A stretch of DNA of 64,000 nucleotides from positions 1-64,000 of the forward strand of contig JAEXOY010000045.1 in assembly GCA_023439045.1 (NCBI GenBank). Reading direction: 5' to 3'. Source of the stretch: Bacillota bacterium. GTDB lineage: Bacteria > Bacillota > Clostridia > Acetivibrionales > DSM-1351. Of this stretch, positions 16,982-25,458 are shown one piece after another (the stretch's first letter is position 1; each line of letters starts with the position of its first letter). The translations under genes and the position numbers were made by a program. The notes beneath the pieces are model-generated. The model was given only the letters and a program-made list of their open reading frames with translations, was not told the DNA's origin and ran no database searches.

Positions 16982-17004
16982 CAGGAAATAATTATGTATA
17001 TGCC

Positions 17005-17041
17005 AAAAATGGTGAGACCTTTATTTCGTCTCACCATTTTT
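17005..17041. terminator. bidirectional terminator between DMT transporter and metK
   Basis: A 14-bp perfect inverted repeat (arms 17005-17018 and 17028-17041, core GGTGAGAC / GTCTCACC) with a 9-base loop, flanked by A and T runs. Confidence 0.85.
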
Positions 17042-17134
17042 ATTTACTCTGATAATTTAAATTGAAGTGGTATTCACTCTACTTTAACAAAACGACAAAT
17101 GCTATATCAAGTAACTCTTTGCCTTTATCCAAAA

Positions 17135-18325
17135 CTATAAGCCCGCTTCTTTCTTCAATGCTTCTGCAACATCTGTCTTTTCCCATGAGAATTCAGCATC
17201 AGTTCTTCCGAAATGACCATAAGCAGCAGTCTTCTTATAGATTGGTCTCCTCAGGTCTAGCATCTTGATAATAGCTGCTGGCCTTAAGTCAAAGTGCTTA
17301 TTTATCAATTCAACAATCTTCTCTTCCGGAATCTTTGCAGTTCCAAAGGTATCAACTAAGATTGATACCGGCTTTGCAACACCAATGGCATATGCAAGCT
17401 GTACCTCACACTTATTTGCAAGTCCTGCTGCAACTACATTCTTTGCAACATATCTTGCAGCATATGCAGCCGAACGGTCAACCTTTGTTGGGTCCTTTCC
17501 TGAGAAAGCACCGCCCCCATGTCTTGCATACCCTCCATAGGTATCAACAATTATCTTTCTGCCTGTAAGTCCCGAGTCTCCCTGTGGGCCTCCAACAACA
17601 AATCTTCCAGTTGGGTTAATAAAGTATTTTGTATTCTCATCCAATAACTCTGCCGGAATTATTGGCTTAATTACATGCTCTTGCATATCCTTCTCTATTG
17701 TATCATGGTCAACCTCAGGTCCGTGCTGAGTAGATATTACAACGGTATCTACCCTAACAGGCTTGTCTCCATCATATTCTACTGTAACCTGTGATTTTCC
17801 ATCCGGTCTCAGGTAATCAAGTGTTCCATTCTTTCTCACGTCTGAAAGTCTCTTTGAAAGCTTGTGAGCAAGACTAATAGGCATTGGCATTAGTTCTGGA
17901 GTTTCATCACATGCAAACCCAAACATCATACCCTGGTCACCAGCACCAATTGCTTCAATCTGGTCATCTGTCATTTCACCTGACTTAGCTTCAAGTGCCT
18001 TATCAACACCCATTGCAATATCCGCTGACTGTTCATCTATTGAAGTCAAAACAGCACAGGTATGGGAGTCAAAGCCATACTTTGCTCTATCGTAGCCAAT
18101 CTCTTCAATTGTAGCTCTAACGACTTTTGGAATATCAACGTAGCAATTGGTTGATATCTCCCCCATTACCAATACCATACCGGTAGTAACTGCAGTTTCA
18201 CAAGCCACTCTAGCTTGGGGATCATTCTCATAAATTGCATCCAATACCGCGTCTGAAATCTGATCACAAATTTTATCTGGATGCCCCTCTGTAACGGATT
18301 CCGAAGTAAATAATCTTCTTGACAT
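17135..18325 (-). CDS. metK: S-adenosylmethionine synthetase
   Basis: Makes S-adenosylmethionine from ATP and methionine. The 396-residue length is standard. Signatures: N-terminal SESVTEGHPDKICDQISDAV, the GAGDQGMMFG hexapeptide region, and G-G-G-A-F-S-G-K-D-P-T-K-V-D in the C-terminal third. It is monocistronic and preceded by a SAM-I riboswitch with terminator, so its product represses it. Confidence 0.98.
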   Translation of the reverse strand: MSRRLFTSESVTEGHPDKICDQISDAVLDAIYENDPQARVACETAVTTGMVLVMGEISTNCYVDIPKVVRATIEEIGYDRAKYGFDSHTCAVLTSIDEQSADIAMGVDKALEAKSGEMTDDQIEAIGAGDQGMMFGFACDETPELMPMPISLAHKLSKRLSDVRKNGTLDYLRPDGKSQVTVEYDGDKPVRVDTVVISTQHGPEVDHDTIEKDMQEHVIKPIIPAELLDENTKYFINPTGRFVVGGPQGDSGLTGRKIIVDTYGGYARHGGGAFSGKDPTKVDRSAAYAARYVAKNVVAAGLANKCEVQLAYAIGVAKPVSILVDTFGTAKIPEEKIVELINKHFDLRPAAIIKMLDLRRPIYKKTAAYGHFGRTDAEFSWEKTDVAEALKKEAGL

Positions 18326-18382
18326 TTTTAACGCCTCCTATACTAGTATAATTATTCAACTTGAGGTACTTTTTTATGCTAT

Positions 18383-18535
18383 AAAAAAAACCTCTTTACG
18401 AGGTTTGTCATTTTACTTTATGAACACCCCTCATCTCTCAGGAATAAACTCCTGAAGGAATTGGCACCGTATATGACTTCATCATATTGGTTGCCGGGTT
18501 TCATCGGGCCGCTCCCTCCACCTCTCTTGATAAGG
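18383..18535 (-). ncRNA. SAM-I (S-box) riboswitch with terminator, upstream of metK
   Basis: The minus strand shows the conserved S-box core in order: CTTATCAAGAG, GGTGGAGGGA, GGCCCGATGAAACCCGGCAA and GGTGCCAATTCC. P1 is formed by CCTTATC (18529-18535) and GATGAGG (18429-18435). Downstream, CCTC-GTAAAGAGG with flanking A/T pairs and eight T forms the expression-platform terminator (18383-18406). High SAM should favour termination before metK. Confidence 0.96.
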
Positions 18536-18560
18536 AAAACCATATTAAGTTTTCAAGATA

Positions 18561-18589
18561 ATTTAAACATAATTTTTGCTATGGGTCAA
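18561..18589 (-). promoter_or_regulatory. candidate sigma-A promoter of metK
   Basis: Minus strand TTGACC, 17 bases, TTAAAT, with a TG one base before the -10. It lies about 25 bases before the riboswitch aptamer, as expected for its transcription start. Confidence 0.6.
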
Positions 18590-18652
18590 GTAGGATTTCT
18601 TAATTTGCTCGAAAAAATCAAAATCTAGAGCACATTATAGAAGTTGATATTT

Positions 18653-19042
18653 CTACACCTTCTTTGCATTTACCCTGGATATAAACTTTTCTACACCTAT
18701 AATAAATCTCTCGTGTGTACCTTCACCTATTTTATCTTTTCCATCAAAAGCTTCGACCTTAAAGAGCAGGCGCTTCTCCAAAACCTCTATAAGCTCAGCC
18801 TTTGCTGTAACTGTCATTCCAACGGGGGTTGCAGCCATATGTTTAATATTTACCATAGTGCCCACTGTAGATAAGCCATCTTCTAAAGCCGGCTGTACTG
18901 CATTCATAGCCGATTTTTCCATAAGCGCAATCATGGCTGGCGTTGCATACACATCAATTCCACCACTTCCCAGTGCACTTGCAGTGTTATTAAGAGTAAC
19001 TTCCTCACTTATTTCACAGACCAATCCTTTTTTAAGTTCCAT
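18653..19042 (-). CDS. hotdog-fold thioesterase family protein (FlK-like)
   Basis: Protein of 129 residues resembling the fluoroacetyl-CoA thioesterase-like hotdog family. Visible features: an N-terminal beta region, a central helix ATPAMIALMEKSAMNAVQP, TVGTMVNIKHMAATPVGMTV, then alternating strands AELIEVLEKRLLFKVEAFD. These relatives hydrolyse small acyl-CoA thioesters; the substrate here is unknown. The start at 19042 has AGGAGG 6 bases upstream, favouring it over a start 16 codons earlier. Monocistronic, upstream of metK. Confidence 0.82.
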   Translation of the reverse strand: MELKKGLVCEISEEVTLNNTASALGSGGIDVYATPAMIALMEKSAMNAVQPALEDGLSTVGTMVNIKHMAATPVGMTVTAKAELIEVLEKRLLFKVEAFDGKDKIGEGTHERFIIGVEKFISRVNAKKV

Positions 19043-19123
19043 AGTGCCTCCTCTTACTATTTCGCGCTGGCTTTTGACAAAATATTTCATATAAATAAAT
19101 AGCTAGTATTACTATCTTTTGTT

Positions 19124-19210
19124 ATTGTAGTACTTGCTAAACACTTCTGTCAACACAAGTTGGTGGTGATTGTAGTACTTGCTAAACACTTCTGTCAACA
19201 CAAGTTGGTG
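19124..19210. repeat. two-copy tandem repeat, 45-bp period
   Basis: The segment 19124-19165 recurs exactly at 19169-19210; each copy starts ATTGTAGTACTTGCTAAACA. It lies in the intergenic region between the thioesterase start and the ftsH terminator, and the second copy runs into a small CACAAG / CTTGTG hairpin. The exact identity points to a recent duplication. Confidence 0.9.
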
Positions 19211-19277
19211 CACCTTGTGCTTAAACTATTTATTGTCACAAGATGTATGTTCTGAATTCTCTTATAAAACAATAAAG

Positions 19278-19316
19278 GGAGCTTCTATCGATGTGTTCAA
19301 CACCCTTAGAAGCTCC
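19278..19316 (-). terminator. probable terminator after ftsH
   Basis: A 10-bp stem GGAGCTTCTA / TAGAAGCTCC with a 19-base loop just past the ftsH stop; the following minus-strand T run is interrupted (TTTATTGTTTT). Confidence 0.55.
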
Positions 19317-19333
19317 TTAGAACCTAAGATAAA

Positions 19334-21157
19334 TTATGAATTTTCAAATATTTCTTCAAACTCTGCACCCTCAACCTTTTCTTTTTCAAGAAGGGTTTCA
19401 GCAAGTGCGATAAGCTTACTGTTGTTTTCTCTAAGAAGAGCAAGAGTTCTTTGATATGCGTCATCAATAATCTTCTTGACTTCATTATCAATTAAAGCAG
19501 CAATCTCATCAGAGTAATTTCTAGCCTGAGCAAGATCTCTTCCGATGAATACTTCATCATTTTCATTACCGAAAATCATATTGCCCAGCTTGTCACTCAT
19601 ACCATACTTGGTAACCATGTTTCTCGCAATTTGATTTACCTTCTTCAAATCGCTAGATGCTCCTGTGCTAACTTCATTCATTGTGATTTCTTCAGCTGCA
19701 CGGCCTCCAAGAGCGATAATAATCTCTTCTATCAGCTGTGACTTAGTATGGTAACTCTTGTCTTCCTGAGGTCTGCTGGCAGTATAACCGCCTGCCATAC
19801 CAGCAGGTATAATTGATACTCTGTCAACCTTCTGCTGGCTTGATACCAGCTTGATTGCTATAGCATGGCCTGCCTCGTGGTAAGCTGTAACCTTCTTGTC
19901 TTGCTCGCTCATTACCTTGCTACGCTTTTCAGGTCCCATCATTACCTTAAATACGGCCTCTTTTACTTCTTCCATGTTTATCTTCTTCTTGTTTTTACGA
20001 GCAGCCAACAATGCAGCTTCATTCAATAGGTTTTCAAGGTCTGCACCGGTAAAGCCTGGTGTAATTCTTGCTAGGTCGTCCAGCCTTACATCTTCTCCAA
20101 GAGGCTTCCCTCTCTGGTGAACCTTTAATATCTGCTCTCTTCCCTTGATATCAGGGTATCCAACTACTACCCTTCTGTCAAAACGTCCCGGTCTGAGTAG
20201 TGCTGGGTCCAAGATATCAGGTCTGTTAGTAGCCGCGAGTATAATAACGCCTTCATTTATTCCGAAACCATCCATCTCAACAAGTAATTGGTTGAGTGTC
20301 TGCTCTCTTTCGTCGTGTCCTCCGCCTAAACCTGCTCCTCTATGACGTCCTACTGCATCAATTTCATCTATAAATACTATACAAGGTGAATTCTTTTTTG
20401 CCTGTTCAAAAAGGTCACGCACACGGGATGCACCGACACCAACAAACATTTCAACAAAGTCGGAACCGCTTATTGAGAAGAATGGAACACCTGCTTCACC
20501 TGAAACAGCTTTAGCAAGAAGCGTTTTACCTGTACCCGGAGGTCCAACTAGTAGCACCCCTTTTGGTATTCTTGCACCCAATTCAACAAACTTTTTCGGG
20601 GCTTTTAGGAATTCAACTATCTCCGCGAGCTCTTCCTTTTCTTCGTCTGCACCTGCAACATTTTCAAATGTAACCTTTTTCTTATCGTCAACCGTCATTT
20701 TTGCCCGACTTTTACCAAATGACATTACTCGGTTTCCGCCACCGCCGCCCTGTGACTGTTGCATAAAGAAAAACCATATCAACACTAGTACTACTATAAA
20801 ACCAAGTGTTGGAAGTATTGCCACCCACCATGGCGCTGATGGAGGCTTAACAACATAAAAGCTCTCTATAAGATTACTCTTGCTTGCCTTTGTAAATTCC
20901 TCTGATGCAGATACAACATCAGGGGGAACATTGACAATAAATTTCGTCTTTCCTTCAATTGCGTAATCTTTTTTTAGTTCTATCGTAGCAGTATCTCCCT
21001 GCAATTCAACTGCTTTTACCTCACCCGCATCCATTTTTGCCAGTAACTGTGAATACTGCATGGTTGGCGGATTGTCAGAAGCCTGGTACAAGGTAACAAT
21101 AGCTATAATAATGACAAATATTATTATATAAAAGCTTATTCCCTTAAAATATTTCAA
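19334..21157 (-). CDS. ftsH: ATP-dependent zinc metalloprotease FtsH
   Basis: Membrane-anchored AAA+ protease that degrades misfolded and short-lived proteins. Two membrane segments (about 7-24 and 111-132) flank an extracytoplasmic loop. Walker A G-P-P-G-T-G-K-T is at 205-212, followed by FIDEIDAVGRHRG and the AAA second region of homology. The zinc motif HEAGH lies in the C-terminal protease domain. Length 607 is standard. It follows hpt in the widespread tilS-hpt-ftsH order, though a 146-base gap suggests its own promoter. Confidence 0.98.
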   Translation of the reverse strand: MKYFKGISFYIIIFVIIIAIVTLYQASDNPPTMQYSQLLAKMDAGEVKAVELQGDTATIELKKDYAIEGKTKFIVNVPPDVVSASEEFTKASKSNLIESFYVVKPPSAPWWVAILPTLGFIVVLVLIWFFFMQQSQGGGGGNRVMSFGKSRAKMTVDDKKKVTFENVAGADEEKEELAEIVEFLKAPKKFVELGARIPKGVLLVGPPGTGKTLLAKAVSGEAGVPFFSISGSDFVEMFVGVGASRVRDLFEQAKKNSPCIVFIDEIDAVGRHRGAGLGGGHDEREQTLNQLLVEMDGFGINEGVIILAATNRPDILDPALLRPGRFDRRVVVGYPDIKGREQILKVHQRGKPLGEDVRLDDLARITPGFTGADLENLLNEAALLAARKNKKKINMEEVKEAVFKVMMGPEKRSKVMSEQDKKVTAYHEAGHAIAIKLVSSQQKVDRVSIIPAGMAGGYTASRPQEDKSYHTKSQLIEEIIIALGGRAAEEITMNEVSTGASSDLKKVNQIARNMVTKYGMSDKLGNMIFGNENDEVFIGRDLAQARNYSDEIAALIDNEVKKIIDDAYQRTLALLRENNSKLIALAETLLEKEKVEGAEFEEIFENS

Positions 21158-21303
21158 ATATCTCCCTCCTCATGTCCTGTGAGACATTCCTTGAGCCTGT
21201 AGCCCTTTAGTGTCTAGCATAAAATACCAGCACAGTATATATTATATTAGCATATGCACTTATAAAACACAATAAACATACGTTGAAGTTCATATTTTTT
21301 TAA

Positions 21304-21840
21304 CTATTTTTCGTATACTTCTCTCTTAAGGACACACACCTCAGGAATATTTCTGTACTTGCCTGCATAGTCAAGTCCATAACCAATAACGTATTCGTCA
21401 GGTATTTCTATTCCTTTATAATCAATAGTTAAATCTGCTTGTCGTCTAGATGGTTTATCTAATGCAGCACAAATCTTAATACTTGCTGGCCCTCTTGTGT
21501 GCAAAAGCTCTGTCAGATGCTTAAGTGTAAGACCGGTATCGATTATATCCTCTACAATAAGTATGTCCTTTCCGGTAATATCTGTATCGAGGTCCTTAAT
21601 TATCCTAACTACCCCTGATGATTTTGATGAGTTACCATAACTTGATACTGATATAAAATCCATATCAGTTGGTATGGTAATCTCCCTTGCTAAATCTGCC
21701 AAAAATACAACGCCGCCTTTTAAAACTCCTACCAGCATAAGCTCCTTTCCCTCATAGTCACGGGAAATTCTCGCGCCTAATTCCTTCGCGTTTTTTGCCA
21801 ACTCTTCCTTAGTTATTAGAACCCTTTCTATTACATCCAT
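21304..21840 (-). CDS. hpt: hypoxanthine phosphoribosyltransferase
   Basis: Purine salvage enzyme converting hypoxanthine or guanine with PRPP into IMP or GMP. 178 residues from the chosen ATG (M-D-V-I-E-R-V-L-I-T). Signatures are LVGVLKGGVVFLADLAR and the PRPP loop VEDIIDTGLTLKHL, with the C-terminal VIGYGLDYAGKYRNI. The start lies inside the end of tilS (32-base overlap), with GAGGGGG upstream at a slightly long spacing, which implies translational coupling. Confidence 0.96.
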   Translation of the reverse strand: MDVIERVLITKEELAKNAKELGARISRDYEGKELMLVGVLKGGVVFLADLAREITIPTDMDFISVSSYGNSSKSSGVVRIIKDLDTDITGKDILIVEDIIDTGLTLKHLTELLHTRGPASIKICAALDKPSRRQADLTIDYKGIEIPDEYVIGYGLDYAGKYRNIPEVCVLKREVYEK

Positions 21841-23509
21841 TGTCTGATAAATCCCCCTCTTTTTTAGATGCACTATCACTAAATGAAATTTTTAGTATGA
21901 ACTTAGTATTGTCAGTTACTCTATAATTATCACTTGTTTTCTTGCCAATAATCCAAATAATTTCCTGTCCTGCTGCAATTAGCGGAATACTGCTTCTTAT
22001 CTCTTTTGGAACCTTCTCATCTATTAAATATTCTTTCAATTTTTTTGTTCCATTTGATTTAAATGGTTTAAAAACATCTCCGCTTTGCCTATTTCTTACA
22101 ACCAATTCAGAAGCTTGGGTTGTATATATATCACTTTGCACAAGGTATCTTTCCTTAGCTTTTTTTATTAAATCCAAGTCAAAATAAGCTTCTTTTTCAG
22201 AGTTCATTAACTGTTTTATATCTAGTTTATCCTTCGAGTTACTCATAGTTTCGGCAACTATAACTTCCGTAGTTATTTGCATTGATGTATCTTCTACAAT
22301 AGTAATACCTGGAATATTAAGCTTCTCACAAAAATCCTTTGTTTGCTTGGTTGACTTAAAGGATAATTTTATATTGTCATATTGTCTAGTAGCTATAATC
22401 CCCTGCTTGATATCTATACTACTTCCGCTTCTACCACTAATACAAAGTTCGTTTAATCGGTCTATATGAATAGACTCAATACCCGTTAAGTTTCCCTTTA
22501 CCTGCTTAATGGCTAATCTTAATACCCTAGTTCTAATGGCACTGTCTAAGCCTTGTAAAGGCTCTATTCTCAGTCTCACCACTTTAGATAAAGTATCAGA
22601 CAAATTTTCTGCACCCGAAGCTGTATTACTCCGAGCTAAAGTGTCCCAGGCTGTATTACGCTGATTTGCGGCATCACATTCAGTATTGCGCTGATTTGCG
22701 GCATCACAATTCGCACTATTTGCTGTATCACAAGCCGTATTATTCTTATTTGCTGAACCTGAAACACTGCAAACCTTACTATAAGCTATCTGAGCCTGTT
22801 TTGAGAGGTACTGTTCGTCCATTCTTATAATAGAAGAAAGTCTAAGAATATTATCCGAAACATCAATTCCCATGGCTTCATTTATTGCAGGTAGCAAATT
22901 AAGTCTAACCTTGTTGCGGGTATAATCCGTTTCAAGGTTTGAGCTATCTACAATAGCGCTCAACTCATTTTCATGTACATACTGTTCAATATCCAATCTG
23001 CTCACATCCAGCAGCGGCCTAATTATGTTTCCCCGTAAGTGAGACATGCCAAGCATTCCCTCAGTACCAGTACCTCTAAAAATCCTCATCAGCACTGTCT
23101 CAACCTGGTCATTTTTATTATGGGCTACTGCAATCTTTGTGGCCCCGGTCCTTACAAGTGTTTGCGAAAATGCATCGTATCTAGCATTTCTGCCTGCTTC
23201 TTCAAGAGATATTTTATCATTTTGAGCCAACTTGGCAACATCTATTTTAAAAATAATTGGCTTAATATTAAGGCTTCTACAAAAATCCTCTACAAACCGC
23301 TCGTCCCTCAAAGCCTCCTGACCTCTTAGCATATGATTTATGTGCACGGGATAAAGCTTAATGTCGAGTTGCTGTGATAACTGGTATAAAACATGCAGAA
23401 GGCATATGGAGTCGTATCCACCCGATACGCCAACCACAACGCCTTCTCCTTTTTGTAATAACCCGTTGTTTTTAATTGTATTTAAAACATGTTGCTTTAG
23501 CATCAACAC
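21809..23509 (-). CDS. tilS: tRNA(Ile)-lysidine synthetase TilS with repetitive insertion
   Basis: Modifies C34 of the AUA-reading tRNA-Ile to lysidine, which is essential for correct decoding. The PP-loop is G-V-S-G-G-Y-D-S at 27-34, and HINHMLRG and AHNKNDQVETVLMR are family motifs. The C-terminal TilS domain (about 465-545, VVRNRQSGDVFKPF) is present. At 566 residues it is some 100 longer than the usual form; residues about 248-306 are an N/A/T/D-rich insert with a 10-residue periodicity encoded by 30-bp tandem repeats. Start may also be M3. It overlaps hpt and lies 3 bases from the dnaB stop. Confidence 0.95.
   Translation of the reverse strand: MLMLKQHVLNTIKNNGLLQKGEGVVVGVSGGYDSICLLHVLYQLSQQLDIKLYPVHINHMLRGQEALRDERFVEDFCRSLNIKPIIFKIDVAKLAQNDKISLEEAGRNARYDAFSQTLVRTGATKIAVAHNKNDQVETVLMRIFRGTGTEGMLGMSHLRGNIIRPLLDVSRLDIEQYVHENELSAIVDSSNLETDYTRNKVRLNLLPAINEAMGIDVSDNILRLSSIIRMDEQYLSKQAQIAYSKVCSVSGSANKNNTACDTANSANCDAANQRNTECDAANQRNTAWDTLARSNTASGAENLSDTLSKVVRLRIEPLQGLDSAIRTRVLRLAIKQVKGNLTGIESIHIDRLNELCISGRSGSSIDIKQGIIATRQYDNIKLSFKSTKQTKDFCEKLNIPGITIVEDTSMQITTEVIVAETMSNSKDKLDIKQLMNSEKEAYFDLDLIKKAKERYLVQSDIYTTQASELVVRNRQSGDVFKPFKSNGTKKLKEYLIDEKVPKEIRSSIPLIAAGQEIIWIIGKKTSDNYRVTDNTKFILKISFSDSASKKEGDLSDNGCNRKGSNN
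22623..22736. repeat. 30-bp degenerate tandem repeat inside tilS
   Basis: About four units of 30 bp; the best two (22653-22682 and 22683-22712) differ at only a few positions and share CGCTGATTTGCGGCATCACA. The flanking units are more decayed and one is 24 bp. All changes keep the reading frame, adding 10 residues per unit (C-D-A-A-N-Q-R-N-T-x). Confidence 0.85.
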
Positions 23510-23512
23510 TAC

Positions 23513-24853
23513 CTACTGTCTAAATTTTTCAAGGTTTGCAAACTTAGTGTACTGTCCAAGCCATACCAGTTCAACCGTTCCGGTGGACCCATTTCTGTGC
23601 TTGGCTAATATAACCTCTGCAATATTTTTCTTTTCAGTCTCAGGATTATAATAATCATCCCTGTACAAAAACATTACTATGTCAGCATCCTGCTCTATAG
23701 CTCCCGATTCTCTCAGGTCGCTAAGTATAGGTCTGTGATCTGTTCTAGTTTCAGAAGCACGACTAAGCTGTGAAAGGGTTATAACCGGGATATTTATTTC
23801 CTTTGCAAGTATCTTTAGGGAACGAGATATCTCAGAAATCTCCTGCTGCCTGTTTTCGCTCTTGCTTCTTGACCCCTGCATAAGCTGTAGGTAGTCTATA
23901 ACCACCAAGCCAATATTATGCTCCAGCTTAAGTCTTCTGCATTTAGCACGTATTTCTGTAATTGATATACCAGGAGTATCATCTATAAAAATAGGAGCTT
24001 CTGACAGAGGAGCCAATGCTCTTGCTACCTTTTGCCAGTCGTTGTCCTCAAGGTTACCTGTCCTCATTTTTCCGCTGTCTACCATGGCTTCAGAGCACAA
24101 CATTCTATTTACTAGCTGTTCCTTTGACATTTCAAGCGAAAATATTGCAACAGGTACCCTGCCATGCACTGCCGCATATTGCGCAACATTCAAAGCAAAT
24201 GCAGTCTTACCCATAGCCGGTCGGGCTGCAATCAGTATAAGGTCAGAGTTATGAAGACCTGAGGTCTTGAAATCCAAGTCATTAAAGCCTGTGGGTATTC
24301 CCGTAACATGTCCTTTATTGTTGTATAATTCCTCTAGCTTGTTAAACGTATCAACAAGCACGTCCTTTATGGGAACAAAGCCCTGCGAGCTTCTCTTCTG
24401 GAGTATATCAAATATGCCTTGTTCTGCTTTATCAAGAATATATGAAACCTCTTCTCCTGCAGCATAACCCAAATCAACTATATCGGACGAGGTTTTAATC
24501 AGCTTTCTCAAAAGCGCTTTCTCTTCAACAAGCTTTGCGTAGTGTTTTACATTTGCAGTAGTAGGTACAGCTGTAGCCATATTAGTTAAGTACTCCAGCC
24601 CACCAACTAGCTCTAGCTTGCCATGTAGCTTGAGCCTTTCAGAAACAGTAATCAAATCTATAGGCTGTGCTCTGTCAAACAGCTCAATAATTACGTCATA
24701 TATCTCTTTGTGATCCGGTCTGTAAAAATCCTCCGACCTCAGTATCTCCATAACTACCGGAATTACTTCCTTGTCTATCAGCATGGAGCCAAGCACAGAT
24801 TGCTCTGCCTCTAGGCTTTGAGGCGGAATTCTCCCAAGAGCACCAATATCCAT
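23513..24853 (-). CDS. dnaB: replicative DNA helicase DnaB
   Basis: Hexameric helicase that unwinds the replication fork. 446 residues from the ATG at 24853, which has AGGTGG 8 bases upstream; a GTG four codons earlier overlaps that site. N-terminal PPQSLEAEQSVLGSMLIDKE and the RecA-fold Walker A A-R-P-A-M-G-K-T are diagnostic, as are VVIDYLQLMQG and ESGAIEQDADIVMFLYR. No intein is present. It follows rplI in the usual rplI-dnaB order and leads straight into tilS. Confidence 0.98.
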   Translation of the reverse strand: MDIGALGRIPPQSLEAEQSVLGSMLIDKEVIPVVMEILRSEDFYRPDHKEIYDVIIELFDRAQPIDLITVSERLKLHGKLELVGGLEYLTNMATAVPTTANVKHYAKLVEEKALLRKLIKTSSDIVDLGYAAGEEVSYILDKAEQGIFDILQKRSSQGFVPIKDVLVDTFNKLEELYNNKGHVTGIPTGFNDLDFKTSGLHNSDLILIAARPAMGKTAFALNVAQYAAVHGRVPVAIFSLEMSKEQLVNRMLCSEAMVDSGKMRTGNLEDNDWQKVARALAPLSEAPIFIDDTPGISITEIRAKCRRLKLEHNIGLVVIDYLQLMQGSRSKSENRQQEISEISRSLKILAKEINIPVITLSQLSRASETRTDHRPILSDLRESGAIEQDADIVMFLYRDDYYNPETEKKNIAEVILAKHRNGSTGTVELVWLGQYTKFANLEKFRQ

Positions 24854-24985
24854 TAAACTATCCACCTATTCAATCAAATAATTTCTTTTTATATGCTAAT
24901 TATATTCTATTGGCTTATAAGTAGCCAATAAGCCTTTTACATTTATCTAGGCGTTAATAAATAATAAATGTACAACACCGATACA

Positions 24986-25432
24986 TTACAAACTCTCAAC
25001 CTTAACTGTAAGCTTTGAACTAATTTCAGGGTAGAGCTTTACTTCAACCTCACAAGTTCCTATTGATTTCAAGGCCTCAGGCATTACAAGCTTTTTCTTA
25101 TCAATATCCAACTTATGCTGAGCTTTGAGTGCTTCTGATACATCCTTGCTTGTGATGGAACCAAAAAGCTTTCCATTCTCTCCTGCCTTAACCTTAAGTG
25201 TTACAGTTGTTGATTTAATTTTCTCAGCCAAGGCCTTTGCCTGAGCAATCTCCCTGTCTTTTCTCTGCTTTTCTGCCTCATTTTTTGTCTTCATAACATT
25301 TATATTGGAAGCAGATGCTTCAACAGCAAGTCCCTTTGGGAATAGAAAATTTCTTGCATATCCATCAGACGCTTCAACCATCTGGTCTTTCTTACCTAAA
25401 CCTTTAACGTCCTGCTTTAATATTACCTTCAT
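24986..25432 (-). CDS. rplI: 50S ribosomal protein L9
   Basis: Ribosomal large subunit protein of 148 residues. N-terminal MKVILKQDVKGLGKKDQMVE and Y-A-R-N-F-L-F-P-K-G-L-A are diagnostic; a long charged helix (KNEAEKQRKDREIAQAKALA) links to the C-terminal domain containing G-K-L-F-G-S-I-T-S-K-D. GGAGGT upstream. It follows gdpP after 26 bases, a conserved pairing in Firmicutes. Confidence 0.98.
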   Translation of the reverse strand: MKVILKQDVKGLGKKDQMVEASDGYARNFLFPKGLAVEASASNINVMKTKNEAEKQRKDREIAQAKALAEKIKSTTVTLKVKAGENGKLFGSITSKDVSEALKAQHKLDIDKKKLVMPEALKSIGTCEVEVKLYPEISSKLTVKVESL

Positions 25433-25458
25433 CGTATAATTACCTCCACCTTCAATGG

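Noticed and set aside
17265..17568. Plus-strand open frames over metK
   Set aside because: Antisense shadows of a highly conserved enzyme.
18536..18652. Second riboswitch upstream of metK
   Set aside because: The conserved S-box core and terminator are all within 18383-18535; the rest is promoter-like sequence.
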